DNA of 64,000 nt from Lachnospiraceae bacterium (lineage in GTDB: Bacteria; Bacillota; Clostridia; Lachnospirales; Lachnospiraceae): NCBI GenBank assembly GCA_910574805.1, contig CAJTCV010000006.1, positions 173,349 to 237,348 on the forward strand, written 5' to 3'. Positions 18,132 to 26,179 of this stretch are shown here, piece after piece. Position numbers and translations under genes: made by a program. How positions within the stretch are numbered: position 1 is the stretch's first letter; the number at the start of each line of letters is the position of its first letter. The notes below the pieces were generated by a model. It worked only from the letters and a program-made list of their open reading frames with translations. It was not told where the DNA came from and searched no databases.

Positions 18132-19427
18132 ATGATAAAAGAGAAGATGTGCATGGTGCAGACCTGTGCCGGATGTATGGAAAAATGTCAGGACAGAAGA
18201 AAGGACCGGTTCAGATGGATTCAGTGGATCTTCAGCGAGCTGGTTCTGCTGGTGCTTCTGCTGGCAGCAGGGGTGGCGTGGTATGAATATGCCGCTTTGC
18301 ATAAAGGAAATTATGTGGCATCCACCACGCCCGGAGCAGTGGCGGGTCCGTCTTCTGAGGCGCCTGCCCCCGGGCAGGCGCAGCTGGCAAAGCTGTATCA
18401 GGGGATTTTCGCAGAAGGTCAGACAGGGTACAACTATTATGCAGGGCCCGTGGGAGGGCTTGTAAAGGGACCGGAGGAGATCACGGTAGTCATCGATCCG
18501 GGTCACGGCGGAGTGGATGAGGGCTGTGCCAGGAGAGGCGTGAAGGAGAAGGACGTGAATCTGTCCATTGCCCTGGGAGTTCGGGAACGTCTGGAAAAGC
18601 TGGGGTATCAGGTAGTGATGACCCGGGATACGGACGAGTCTCTGAGCCTTGGAGAGCGGGTGCAGACAGCGGAAGAGGCAAAGGGGGATATCTTCGTGAG
18701 CATCCATCAGAACTCCAGTGATCTGTACAAAGTCAACGGACTGGAAGTCTATTACAGTACGCAGAATGCAAAGGGGGACAGTCTGCGTCTGTCGGAGCTT
18801 ATTCATGGGGATGTGCTGGCAGATACCGGGGCAAAAGCAAGATCGATTTTTGAGTGGGAAAACATCCGCGTGATCCGGGAAGCAAAGATGCCGGCCTGTC
18901 TCATCGAGACCGGATTCCTGACCAATGCGGCAGAACGAAGGAAGCTTGCGGATCCCGTCTATCAGGGACAGCTGGCAGACGGGATCGCCTCGGGTATTCA
19001 CCGGTATTTCCAGCCGGAGGTCCTGTATCTGACTGTCGGCGACCAGGTGACGGAAAAAGAACTGAAGACCAGTCTGAACGCACTGAAGGAACAGAATGTG
19101 AAAGCGACCTTTTTCCTAAGCGGCAGGACGCTGAAGGAGGTGCCGGAACTGGCAGTGCAGCTTGTGGAGGCGGGACATACCATCGGTATGTATGGAAGCT
19201 GGAAGGATTACAAAACGGTGTATGCAGATGTGGACCATTATCTGGCGGATCTTAAGAACACCTGTGAGACCATCACAGAGATGACAGGTGAGGCTCCTGT
19301 GCTCTTTTCAGAAAAAGGAGCGGACCGTACCGATTCTGCAGCGTCGTCAGAGCTGATCCGGAAGCTGGAGGGCTGTGGACTGACTGTGTATGACTGGACG
19401 CCCGGACTGACAGCAGATGCAGGATAA
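18132..19427 (+). CDS. N-acetylmuramoyl-L-alanine amidase with degenerate deacetylase-like domain
   Basis: A 431-residue cell-wall enzyme. An N-terminal cytoplasmic stretch with several cysteines is followed by one membrane helix (about residues 36-52). The Amidase_3 domain (about 118-295) shows VIDPGHGG with the zinc His, the catalytic region Glu, SIHQNS and the late LIETGFLTN motif. The last 130 residues resemble the NodB polysaccharide deacetylase fold (NVKATFFLSG, AGHTIGMY), but the TFDDGP motif and second metal His are missing, so this domain is probably inactive or used for binding. It is preceded by the 11-bp repeat promoter of the neighbouring two-component system. Confidence 0.9.
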   Translation: MIKEKMCMVQTCAGCMEKCQDRRKDRFRWIQWIFSELVLLVLLLAAGVAWYEYAALHKGNYVASTTPGAVAGPSSEAPAPGQAQLAKLYQGIFAEGQTGYNYYAGPVGGLVKGPEEITVVIDPGHGGVDEGCARRGVKEKDVNLSIALGVRERLEKLGYQVVMTRDTDESLSLGERVQTAEEAKGDIFVSIHQNSSDLYKVNGLEVYYSTQNAKGDSLRLSELIHGDVLADTGAKARSIFEWENIRVIREAKMPACLIETGFLTNAAERRKLADPVYQGQLADGIASGIHRYFQPEVLYLTVGDQVTEKELKTSLNALKEQNVKATFFLSGRTLKEVPELAVQLVEAGHTIGMYGSWKDYKTVYADVDHYLADLKNTCETITEMTGEAPVLFSEKGADRTDSAASSELIRKLEGCGLTVYDWTPGLTADAG

Positions 19428-19451
19428 AGAACGAGGAAGCACTTCATCGTT

Positions 19452-21371
19452 TCATTCTTCGCACAGAAGCTCCCAGCTCTCATAGAGCCCGGCAAGCGCC
19501 TCCTGCAGCTCTTCTTTCTCCCGGGAGAGTTCCGTGACCCGGGAGACATCCGTGAAGACCTCTTCCCGGGTCAGGAGCTGATCGATCTCCTTGTCCCGCG
19601 TCTCCAGCTCTTCGATCCGTGTTTCCACACGTTTCAGATCATTCTGTCTTTTGCGAAGCAGCGCCTGCTGCTCCTTCTGTTGCTTCCAGTCCAGTTTTGC
19701 TTCTGACTCCGGAGCAGCAGGGACGGTATCCTTTACAGAGTCTGCACCGGAAGTGAAGCTGGTCATGGTCTCCTTTTTCTCCGCATAGTAATCATAGTTG
19801 CCGATGTAGTTGGTCAGTGTCCGGTCGGTCAGGTCCAGGATCCGGGTGGCAGTCATATTGATAAAATACCGGTCATGGGAAACGAAGAGGACCGTGCCGG
19901 TATAGAGGGTCAGGGCCTGCTCCAGGATCTCCTTGGAGATGATGTCCAGGTGGTTGGTGGGCTCGTCCAGGATCAGGAAATTCGCCTCTGAGAGCATGAG
20001 CTTTGCCAGAGAGACTCTTCCCCGTTCTCCGCCGCTTAAGTCCCGGATCTTTTTGAATACGTCGTCATTGGTGAATAAAAAGGCGGCAAGGACATTCCGG
20101 ATCTTTGTATTGGTCAGTGTCGGATAGGCGTCGCTCAGTTCTTCAAAGACGGTCTTCTCCATATGGAGGACATGATGCTCCTGATCATAGTAGCCGATCT
20201 TCACCCGGGCGCCCAGACGGAAAGAGCCGCTGTCCGCGGGCAGCACGCCGTTTAAGATCTTAAGGATCGTGGTTTTGCCGGTCCCGTTGTTCCCGATCAG
20301 CGCCACCCGTTCTCCCCGCTTAATTTCAAAATTTATATTGGTAAAGAGCGTCCTGGGCGGAAAGGACTTGGTCAGTCCTTCCACGGACAGCACATCGTTG
20401 CCGCTGGGATAACGGGGCTCCAGTTCCATACGCATATCCGCGCGGACTTCTGTCGGTTTCTCAAGGACTTCCATTTTGTCCAGCATTTTCTCCCGGCTCT
20501 CGGCGCGGCGGATGGATTTTTCCCGGTTAAAGGATTTCAGACGGGCGATGACTTCCTCCTGATGGCGGATTTCCTGCTGCTGATTCAGATACGCCTGCAT
20601 CTGCGCCTGCCGGAGCCGGGCTTTTTTCTGCGCGTAGTCGGTATAGTTTCCGTGAAAGGTGGTAACGGTCCCCTGATCGATCTCCACAATCTTCGTGACT
20701 ACGCGGTTCAGGAAATAACGGTCATGAGAGACGATGATGACCGCTCCCGGGTAGTTCATCAGGAAGGTTTCCAGCCAGGTGATGGAGTTCATGTCCAGGT
20801 GGTTGGTGGGCTCGTCCAGCATGATGATGTCGGGACGGGAGAGAAGCAGCTTGCCCAGAGAGACCCGGGTCTTCTGCCCGCCGGACAGGGTATCTGTTTT
20901 TTTGTCAAATTCCGCTTCATCAAATCCGAGGCCTTTCAGGACTCCGGTGATCTCACTTTTCCAGGCATAGCCGTTCTGCTGTTCAAAATCGTGGCTGAGC
21001 TTCGCATAATCTTCCATAAGCTGTGTCAGCTGCTCCCCTTTTGCATGCTTCATGGACTGTTCCAGTTCCCGCATGCGCGCTTCCAGTGCGAGGATCTCCT
21101 GCTTGACGGTGAGAAGCTCATTAAAAATGGTATGACCAGTAGACATTTCCTGGTGCTGTGCCAGATAACCGATGGTGCGCCCCCGGGTGACAGTGACCTG
21201 TCCCTCGTCCGGGAGAAGCTCCTTCATGATAATCTTCAGGAGCGTGGACTTACCGGCACCGTTGATCCCCACGATGGCTGCTTTCTCACGTTCTTCTATA
21301 TGAAATGAGGCATTTTTCAGAACCACATGTTCGCCGAATGCCCTGGTGATATTCTGACATGCTAAAATCAT
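19452..21371 (-). CDS. ABC-F family ATPase
   Basis: A 639-residue soluble protein with two ABC ATPase domains and no membrane segment. Walker A motifs are GINGAGKSTLL and GNNGTGKTTIL, and signature motifs are LSGGQKTRVSL and LSGGERGRVSL, with Walker B LDEPTNHLD in both halves. A charged linker joins the domains, and a C-terminal coiled coil of about 90 residues follows, as in YdiF/Uup-type ABC-F proteins that act on ribosomes. It runs against the surrounding genes, converging with the amidase gene and diverging from the lysozyme gene. Whether it is a housekeeping factor or gives antibiotic resistance cannot be told by eye. Confidence 0.94.
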   Translation of the reverse strand: MILACQNITRAFGEHVVLKNASFHIEEREKAAIVGINGAGKSTLLKIIMKELLPDEGQVTVTRGRTIGYLAQHQEMSTGHTIFNELLTVKQEILALEARMRELEQSMKHAKGEQLTQLMEDYAKLSHDFEQQNGYAWKSEITGVLKGLGFDEAEFDKKTDTLSGGQKTRVSLGKLLLSRPDIIMLDEPTNHLDMNSITWLETFLMNYPGAVIIVSHDRYFLNRVVTKIVEIDQGTVTTFHGNYTDYAQKKARLRQAQMQAYLNQQQEIRHQEEVIARLKSFNREKSIRRAESREKMLDKMEVLEKPTEVRADMRMELEPRYPSGNDVLSVEGLTKSFPPRTLFTNINFEIKRGERVALIGNNGTGKTTILKILNGVLPADSGSFRLGARVKIGYYDQEHHVLHMEKTVFEELSDAYPTLTNTKIRNVLAAFLFTNDDVFKKIRDLSGGERGRVSLAKLMLSEANFLILDEPTNHLDIISKEILEQALTLYTGTVLFVSHDRYFINMTATRILDLTDRTLTNYIGNYDYYAEKKETMTSFTSGADSVKDTVPAAPESEAKLDWKQQKEQQALLRKRQNDLKRVETRIEELETRDKEIDQLLTREEVFTDVSRVTELSREKEELQEALAGLYESWELLCEE

Positions 21372-21563
21372 ACATTTTTCTCCATTCGTCTGCGTACTTC
21401 TTTTTATTATATCGAAAGAAAGAAAAAAGGCAAGTGCTATTTCGCGGATATTCAGTTAAAATGGCCTCTGTACATTTCAGGTTTACCTGTGCTATACTGA
21501 TGGAAAATGAAGCGGAAAGACATCTGCTGCAAAGACTGATACGAAAGTAGAAAGGACATGGGA

Positions 21564-23108
21564 ATGAATAAGTCAACTGTGCGGAAGATACTGTTAATAT
21601 GTATTGCGATCGGGATGATCTGGGGGAGCAATAGTAGAAGTTCCCTGCATGTTTTTGCATCATCCACATCGGAACCAGGTATGAATACAGAGGAATTAAA
21701 GGAAAACAGTTGGCGTTATCGAAATGGTATTTTAGTGGATACAGAAGCTGTGCAGGCAAGGGCAGGCTATCGATATGCATGGCAAAAAGTTAATGGACAT
21801 TATATGAATGACCGGGGGGAAGTAATCAGAGGGGCATCGAGAAAGGGAATAGATGTAAGCCATCATAATGGAAGAATTAACTGGGAACGCGTGAAAGAGG
21901 ATGGTATTGATTTTGCCATGATCCGATGTGGTTATGGAAGTGACTATACAAGTCAGGATGATCAGCAATGGATATATAATGTATCTGAATGTGAACGATT
22001 GGGGATACCATATGGCGTATATTTGTATTCTTATGCGAATTCATCTGCGAAGGCCAGAAGTGAGGCCGAACATGTTCTGCGGCTTTTAAGAGGACATCGG
22101 CCTGCATATCCCATATATTACGATATGGAAGATAATACATTATTATCCGTATCACGCAGCAAAAAAGGGGAGTATGCGGAAATATTTTGTAATGCAGTCT
22201 CAAGAGCCGGATATAAAGTTGGTATTTATGCGAATCTGGACTGGTGGAATAATTATCTGACAGATGATGCATTTGATAATCCAGGGTGGTCAAAGTGGGT
22301 AGCTCATTACAATTCTACTTGTCGATATGGAAAAAGTCATGATATGTGGCAGTGTACATCCAAAGGAACGGTAAGCGGCGTATCCGGATATGTAGATATA
22401 AATTTCTGGATGAACGGAGGCGGTGATGACATTACAGATGATCGGAACGGATTACAATATGACAATATTTCAGGCAACTGGTATGTATATAAAAATGGAA
22501 GAATTGATACCAGTTGTACTGGAGTAGTACCCAATGAAAATGGCTGGTGGTATGTCCGGAATGGAATGCTTGACTGGAATTACACCGGGGTAGCACCCAA
22601 TGAAAACGGCTGGTGGTATATCCGGAATGGAGCGCTTGACTGGAGTTATACCGGGGTAGCACCCAATGAAAACGGCTGGTGGTATATCCGGAATGGGGCG
22701 CTTGACTGGAGTTATACCGGGGTAGCACCCAATGAAAACGGCTGGTGGTATATCCGGAATGGAGCGCTTGACTGGAGCTATACCGGAGTGGCTCAAAATG
22801 AGCATGGGTGGTGGTACATCCGGAATGGAGCACTTGACTGGAGCTATACCGGAGTGGCTCAAAATGAGCATGGGTGGTGGTACATCCGGAATGGAGCGCT
22901 TGACTGGAGCTATACCGGAGTGGCTCAAAATGAGCATGGGTGGTGGTATATCCGGAATGGAGCGCTTGACTGGAGTTATACTGGGGTAGGCAAAAATGAA
23001 CATGGGTGGTGGTATATCCGAAATGGAGCACTGGACTGGAATTATAACGGGGTTATCTGGTATAACAATAACATGTACAGAGTAGTAAACGGGTGCGTAT
23101 GGCATTAA
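21564..23108 (+). CDS. GH25 lysozyme with eight C-terminal aromatic repeats
   Basis: A secreted muramidase that cuts the glycan strands of peptidoglycan. A signal peptide (residues 1-30) is followed by a GH25 domain (about 90-295) with the KGIDVSHHNG entry carrying the catalytic Asp and the YYDMED carrying the catalytic Glu. Eight 22-residue repeats of the NENGWWYIRNGALDWSYTG type follow, resembling cell-wall or choline-binding repeats. The ATG at 21564 is preferred over 21558 because AAAGGA sits 7 nt before it. The N-terminal part is visibly more AT-rich than its neighbours, and the repeats are nearly identical, so it may have been acquired recently. Confidence 0.9.
   Translation: MNKSTVRKILLICIAIGMIWGSNSRSSLHVFASSTSEPGMNTEELKENSWRYRNGILVDTEAVQARAGYRYAWQKVNGHYMNDRGEVIRGASRKGIDVSHHNGRINWERVKEDGIDFAMIRCGYGSDYTSQDDQQWIYNVSECERLGIPYGVYLYSYANSSAKARSEAEHVLRLLRGHRPAYPIYYDMEDNTLLSVSRSKKGEYAEIFCNAVSRAGYKVGIYANLDWWNNYLTDDAFDNPGWSKWVAHYNSTCRYGKSHDMWQCTSKGTVSGVSGYVDINFWMNGGGDDITDDRNGLQYDNISGNWYVYKNGRIDTSCTGVVPNENGWWYVRNGMLDWNYTGVAPNENGWWYIRNGALDWSYTGVAPNENGWWYIRNGALDWSYTGVAPNENGWWYIRNGALDWSYTGVAQNEHGWWYIRNGALDWSYTGVAQNEHGWWYIRNGALDWSYTGVAQNEHGWWYIRNGALDWSYTGVGKNEHGWWYIRNGALDWNYNGVIWYNNNMYRVVNGCVWH
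22524..23051 (+). repeat. Eight tandem 66-bp repeats in the lysozyme gene
   Basis: Units begin at 22524 and every 66 bp after that up to 22986, each coding for 22 residues. Units 2-4 (VAPNENG type) and 5-7 (VAQNEHG type) form two nearly identical groups, which points to recent stepwise duplication. Confidence 0.95.
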
Positions 23109-23183
23109 ATTTTCACACTTTTGTGACAGAGAGTCAGTAAAGCGAAAATTATATGATCATAAAGTAACAGGAGGTCAAAAAAG

Positions 23184-23870
23184 ATGAAACGAAGCGAAGT
23201 CAACCGGGCACTGAAAGAGATGGAACAGATGATCACGGACTACCGGATATCTCTGCCGCCGTTCTGCCATTTTACTCCGGAGGAGTGGAAGGAAAAGGGA
23301 CATGACTATGACGAGGTCCGCGACAATATGCTGGGCTGGGATATCACTGATTATGGGCTGGGTGATTTTGAGAAGGTGGGCTTCTCTCTGATCACGATCC
23401 GGAACGGGAATCTGAAGATGAAGGACAAGTATACGAAGACCTATGCGGAAAAGCTGCTGTATATCAAGGAAGGCCAGTATTCGCCCATGCATTTTCACTG
23501 GAGCAAGATGGAGGATATCATCAACCGCGGGGGCGGGAATCTTCTGATCCGGGTCTACAATTCTACAGAGGATGAGGATCTGGACAGGGTAAATGAAGTG
23601 CATGTACATCTGGACGGGAGAGAACTGACCGTGCCGGCGGGGACGCAGGTAAAACTGAGCCCCGGGGAGAGCATCAGCATCTATCCCTATATGTATCATG
23701 ACTTTGAAGTGGAACAGGGAACCGGACCAGTGCTGATCGGAGAAGTCAGCCAGTGCAACGATGACAATACTGACAACCGGTTTTATGAAAAGATGGGACG
23801 CTTTCCTGTGATCGAAGAGGATGAGGCTCCCTACCGGCTGCTGTGCAATGAATATCCGGCGGCAGAATAA
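23184..23870 (+). CDS. D-lyxose isomerase-like cupin
   Basis: A 228-residue cupin-fold sugar isomerase of the D-lyxose (D-mannose/D-xylulose) isomerase family. The metal-binding pattern is visible: HFHWSKMEDIINRGGG (His-x-His and Glu) and YMYHDFE (His) about 75 residues later. The ribosome site AGGAGG precedes the ATG. It stands alone between the lysozyme gene and a strong hairpin terminator, without sugar transport or kinase genes nearby, so the physiological sugar cannot be inferred. Confidence 0.85.
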   Translation: MKRSEVNRALKEMEQMITDYRISLPPFCHFTPEEWKEKGHDYDEVRDNMLGWDITDYGLGDFEKVGFSLITIRNGNLKMKDKYTKTYAEKLLYIKEGQYSPMHFHWSKMEDIINRGGGNLLIRVYNSTEDEDLDRVNEVHVHLDGRELTVPAGTQVKLSPGESISIYPYMYHDFEVEQGTGPVLIGEVSQCNDDNTDNRFYEKMGRFPVIEEDEAPYRLLCNEYPAAE

Positions 23871-23892
23871 CAGAACTGTCCATACATACAGA

Positions 23893-23934
23893 CGATGTAA
23901 GACCTCCCGGTCCCGGGAGGTTTTACATCGTTTT
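23893..23934 (+). terminator. Terminator after the lyxose isomerase gene
   Basis: A long stem, CGATGTAAGACCTCCCGG against CCGGGAGGTTTTACATCG, is followed by TTTT. It lies between two convergent genes and could stop transcription from both sides. Confidence 0.85.
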
Positions 23935-23992
23935 CTGCAAAAAATTTTCCTGCTGGTATTATAATACCATAAAGCCAGGGAAAAACAGGATA

Positions 23993-24424
23993 TCAGATCA
24001 CATAGCTGCCTGCATCCGGATCTGTCCGGATCAGGTCTGCGACCGTGATACCGGACAGATAGTCGGAGATTGTCTGATCCAGTCCTTTCCACATGGACAG
24101 GGTCCTGCAGTCCGCCATGCGCGGACAGGAAGGCGCGCCCGGCTCCAGACAGGAGACGGGAGACAGAGATTCCTCTGTCAGTTTCAGGATGCATTTTACA
24201 GAATACTGTTCCGGAGTTCTGGTCAGCCGGTATCCGCCGCCTTTTCCCCGGTGACCCTGCAGGAATCCTGCCCGTACCAGTAGTTTGATGATGCTCTCCA
24301 GGTATTTCTCCGAGATTTCCTGCCGTGCGGCGATCACCTTCAGCGGAATATACCCGTCCGACGGATGTTCGGCAAGGTCGATCATGACCCGCAGCGCATA
24401 GCGTCCTCTGGTTGAGATCAGCAT
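23993..24424 (-). CDS. Rrf2-family transcriptional regulator
   Basis: A 143-residue winged-helix regulator of the Rrf2/IscR family. The N-terminal LISTRGRYALRVMIDLAEH and the GYIPLKVIAARQEISEKYLE recognition region are typical. Three cysteines follow in CLEPGAPSCPRMADC (about residues 93-107), the loop that binds an iron-sulfur cluster in IscR and NsrR, so an Fe-S-sensing role is plausible. GGGAGGTGG precedes the ATG, and a good promoter is present on this strand. No isc or suf genes are adjacent. It is divergent from rex, so two redox-type regulators share one intergenic region. Confidence 0.9.
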   Translation of the reverse strand: MLISTRGRYALRVMIDLAEHPSDGYIPLKVIAARQEISEKYLESIIKLLVRAGFLQGHRGKGGGYRLTRTPEQYSVKCILKLTEESLSPVSCLEPGAPSCPRMADCRTLSMWKGLDQTISDYLSGITVADLIRTDPDAGSYVI

Positions 24425-24453
24425 GGGCCACCTCCCTGATTTATAATAAACCT

Positions 24454-24482
24454 ATTATACAGCATGGTTAACAGGGAATCAA
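24454..24482 (-). promoter_or_regulatory. Sigma-A promoter of the Rrf2 gene
   Basis: Read on the minus strand: TTGATT, 17 bp, TATAAT (plus-strand 24477-24482 and 24454-24459). The start codon is about 30 bp downstream. Confidence 0.7.
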
Positions 24483-24509
24483 TGAAAAACAGAAGGTGCA
24501 GGAAACTAT

Positions 24510-24549
24510 TTGACAAGAAATTGACAGGGATTTATAATAGATTTAACAA
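24510..24549 (+). promoter_or_regulatory. rex promoter with overlapping Rex-like half site
   Basis: TTGACA (24510-24515) and TATAAT (24533-24538) are 17 bp apart. The sequence TTATAATAGATTTAACAA at 24532-24549 overlaps the -10. Its right half is a perfect TTAACAA and its left half is degenerate. This suggests promoter control by Rex itself. Confidence 0.65.
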
Positions 24550-24572
24550 ATATCAATCTGGAGGCTGCATGA

Positions 24573-25211
24573 ATGGAAGAAAGACAGATATCGAAAGCAG
24601 TGATTAAACGTCTGCCGAGATATTACCGGTATCTGGGAGAGATACTGAACAGTGGGGTGGAGCGCATTTCTTCCGGAGAGCTGAGCAACAAAATGCAGGT
24701 GACTGCGTCCCAGATCCGGCAGGATCTGAACAATTTCGGGGGGTTTGGTCAGCAGGGGTACGGGTATAATGTAAAATATCTCCATGATGAGATCGGCAAG
24801 ATTCTGGGAGTGGACCGGATCCATCCCATGATCATCATCGGCGGCGGTAATTTCGGGCATGCGCTGGCGAACTATGATTTTGAAAAGGACGGGTTCGTCA
24901 CCAAGGCGATCTTTGACGTGCGCCCGGAGCTGGACGGTACGGATATCCGTGGGATTCCGGTCATGATGATGGATCGGCTGGAGGATTTTGTGTCCAGGGA
25001 ACCGGTGGAGATCGCGGTCCTGACGCTTCCCAAGAGCCGTGTGGCGGAAGTGGCGCGCCGGCTGACCTGCTGCGGGATCCGGGCACTCTGGAATTTTGCG
25101 CATCTGGATCTGGATGTGCCGGAAGGCGTTGTAGTGGAGAATGTCCACCTGTCGGACAGCCTGATGCAGCTTTCCTACCGCATCAGTAACTACGAAGAGG
25201 AACAGGGATAG
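24573..25211 (+). CDS. rex: Redox-sensing transcriptional repressor Rex
   Basis: Rex senses the NADH/NAD+ ratio and represses fermentation and electron-flow genes when NADH is low. The 212-residue protein has an N-terminal winged helix (LPRYYRYLGEIL, SGELSNKMQVTASQIRQDL) and a Rossmann NAD(H) domain with GGGNFGHAL near residue 90, plus the C-terminal domain-swap helix. The ATG at 24573 follows GGAGG at 24560-24564. It leads toward nnrD and alr, the former an NAD(P)HX repair gene. A candidate operator is seen before fhs at 8704 and a weaker one at its own promoter. Confidence 0.96.
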   Translation: MEERQISKAVIKRLPRYYRYLGEILNSGVERISSGELSNKMQVTASQIRQDLNNFGGFGQQGYGYNVKYLHDEIGKILGVDRIHPMIIIGGGNFGHALANYDFEKDGFVTKAIFDVRPELDGTDIRGIPVMMMDRLEDFVSREPVEIAVLTLPKSRVAEVARRLTCCGIRALWNFAHLDLDVPEGVVVENVHLSDSLMQLSYRISNYEEEQG

Positions 25212-25238
25212 AGAAGAATACGAAGGAGGTGTCGCAGA

Positions 25239-25313
25239 ATGCGGCGCTGCCGGATATACAGGCGGCGTACTTTCTGCGGCACCCCTTTGTGTGAAGGGGA
25301 GAAATTCATATGA
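25239..25313 (+). CDS. Candidate 24-residue Arg/Cys-rich small protein
   Basis: A short ORF starts at an ATG 9 nt after a perfect AAGGAGG (25223-25229). Its TGA overlaps the ATG of nnrD (ATGA arrangement at 25310-25313). The peptide begins MRRCRIYRRR and holds three Cys and six Arg in 24 residues. It could be a leader peptide coupled to nnrD translation or a chance ORF. No known family. nnrD also has its own GGGGAG site. Confidence 0.4.
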   Translation: MRRCRIYRRRTFCGTPLCEGEKFI

Positions 25314-26179
25314 CAGAGAACGAATACCAGAAGATCGATCAGAGGATCCTGTCGTATCTGCCCGGGCGGATAAAACGGTCCAACAAGGGCACTTACGGCA
25401 AAGTCCTGTGCGTGGCAGGAAGTCTGAATATGGCAGGGGCAGCTTATCTGTGTGCCTGGGCTGCTTGTCGGGCCGGAGCGGGGCTTGTGAGGGTCCTGAC
25501 GCCCATGGAAAACCGGGTGATCCTCCAGACTCTGCTTCCGGAAGCGCTGCTTACTACGTTTGATACAGAGAATCCGGATCAGGGGAAACTCCGGGAGGCG
25601 TTTGCCTGGGCAGATGCGGCGGCGGCCGGCCCGGGGCTTGGGAAGGAACCATGGGCATATGAGCTGACCCGTCTGGCGCTGACGCAGTTTCCCGGGCCAC
25701 TGGTGCTGGACGCGGACGGACTGAACCATCTGTCGGAGCACAGGGAGCTTCTGAAGGAGCGAAAGGGAGAGCTGATCCTGACGCCGCATCCGGGAGAGTT
25801 CGCAAGACTGACCGGACAGAGTATCCAGGAGGTCACGAAAGACATTCCCGGGCAGGCGGTACGCTTTTCAAAAGCGCATGGGTGTATCTGTGTGCTGAAG
25901 GATGCGCCCACGGCTGTGGGAGATGCATCGGGGAACTGTTATGTGAATACCACCGGCAACAACGGCATGTCCACGGGTGGAAGCGGAGACGTACTCACCG
26001 GAATCATCGCCGGGCTGCTGGCCCAGAAAACGCCGGCGCTTCCGGCGGCCCTGCTGGGCGTATGGCTCCATGGACGGGCCGGTGATCTGGCAGTCGAAAA
26101 AGAAGGAACTTATGGAATGATGGCGAGACATCTGGTGGAGCATCTGCCGGAGGCCATGAACAAGGAGCAGAGAGGATGA
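25310..26179 (+). CDS. nnrD: ADP-dependent (S)-NAD(P)H-hydrate dehydratase
   Basis: A ribokinase-fold enzyme that repairs damaged hydrated NAD(P)H using ADP. The 289 residues comprise only the C-terminal domain of the usual two-domain YjeF/Nnr protein. Motifs include LCVAGSLNMAGAAYL, VLDADGLN, LTPHPGEFARL and the GSGDVLTGIIAG anion hole near the C-terminus. The epimerase partner (NnrE) is not fused or seen in the window. It lies after rex, which senses NADH, and overlaps alr by 4 bp. Confidence 0.88.
   Translation: MTENEYQKIDQRILSYLPGRIKRSNKGTYGKVLCVAGSLNMAGAAYLCAWAACRAGAGLVRVLTPMENRVILQTLLPEALLTTFDTENPDQGKLREAFAWADAAAAGPGLGKEPWAYELTRLALTQFPGPLVLDADGLNHLSEHRELLKERKGELILTPHPGEFARLTGQSIQEVTKDIPGQAVRFSKAHGCICVLKDAPTAVGDASGNCYVNTTGNNGMSTGGSGDVLTGIIAGLLAQKTPALPAALLGVWLHGRAGDLAVEKEGTYGMMARHLVEHLPEAMNKEQRG

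Noticed and set aside
22524..23051. CRISPR array
   Set aside because: The 66-bp units are contiguous coding repeats without unique spacers.
22470..23105. Long minus-strand ORFs with Pro/His-rich repeats
   Set aside because: They are antisense reading frames of the 66-bp repeats in the lysozyme gene and have no ribosome site or family match.
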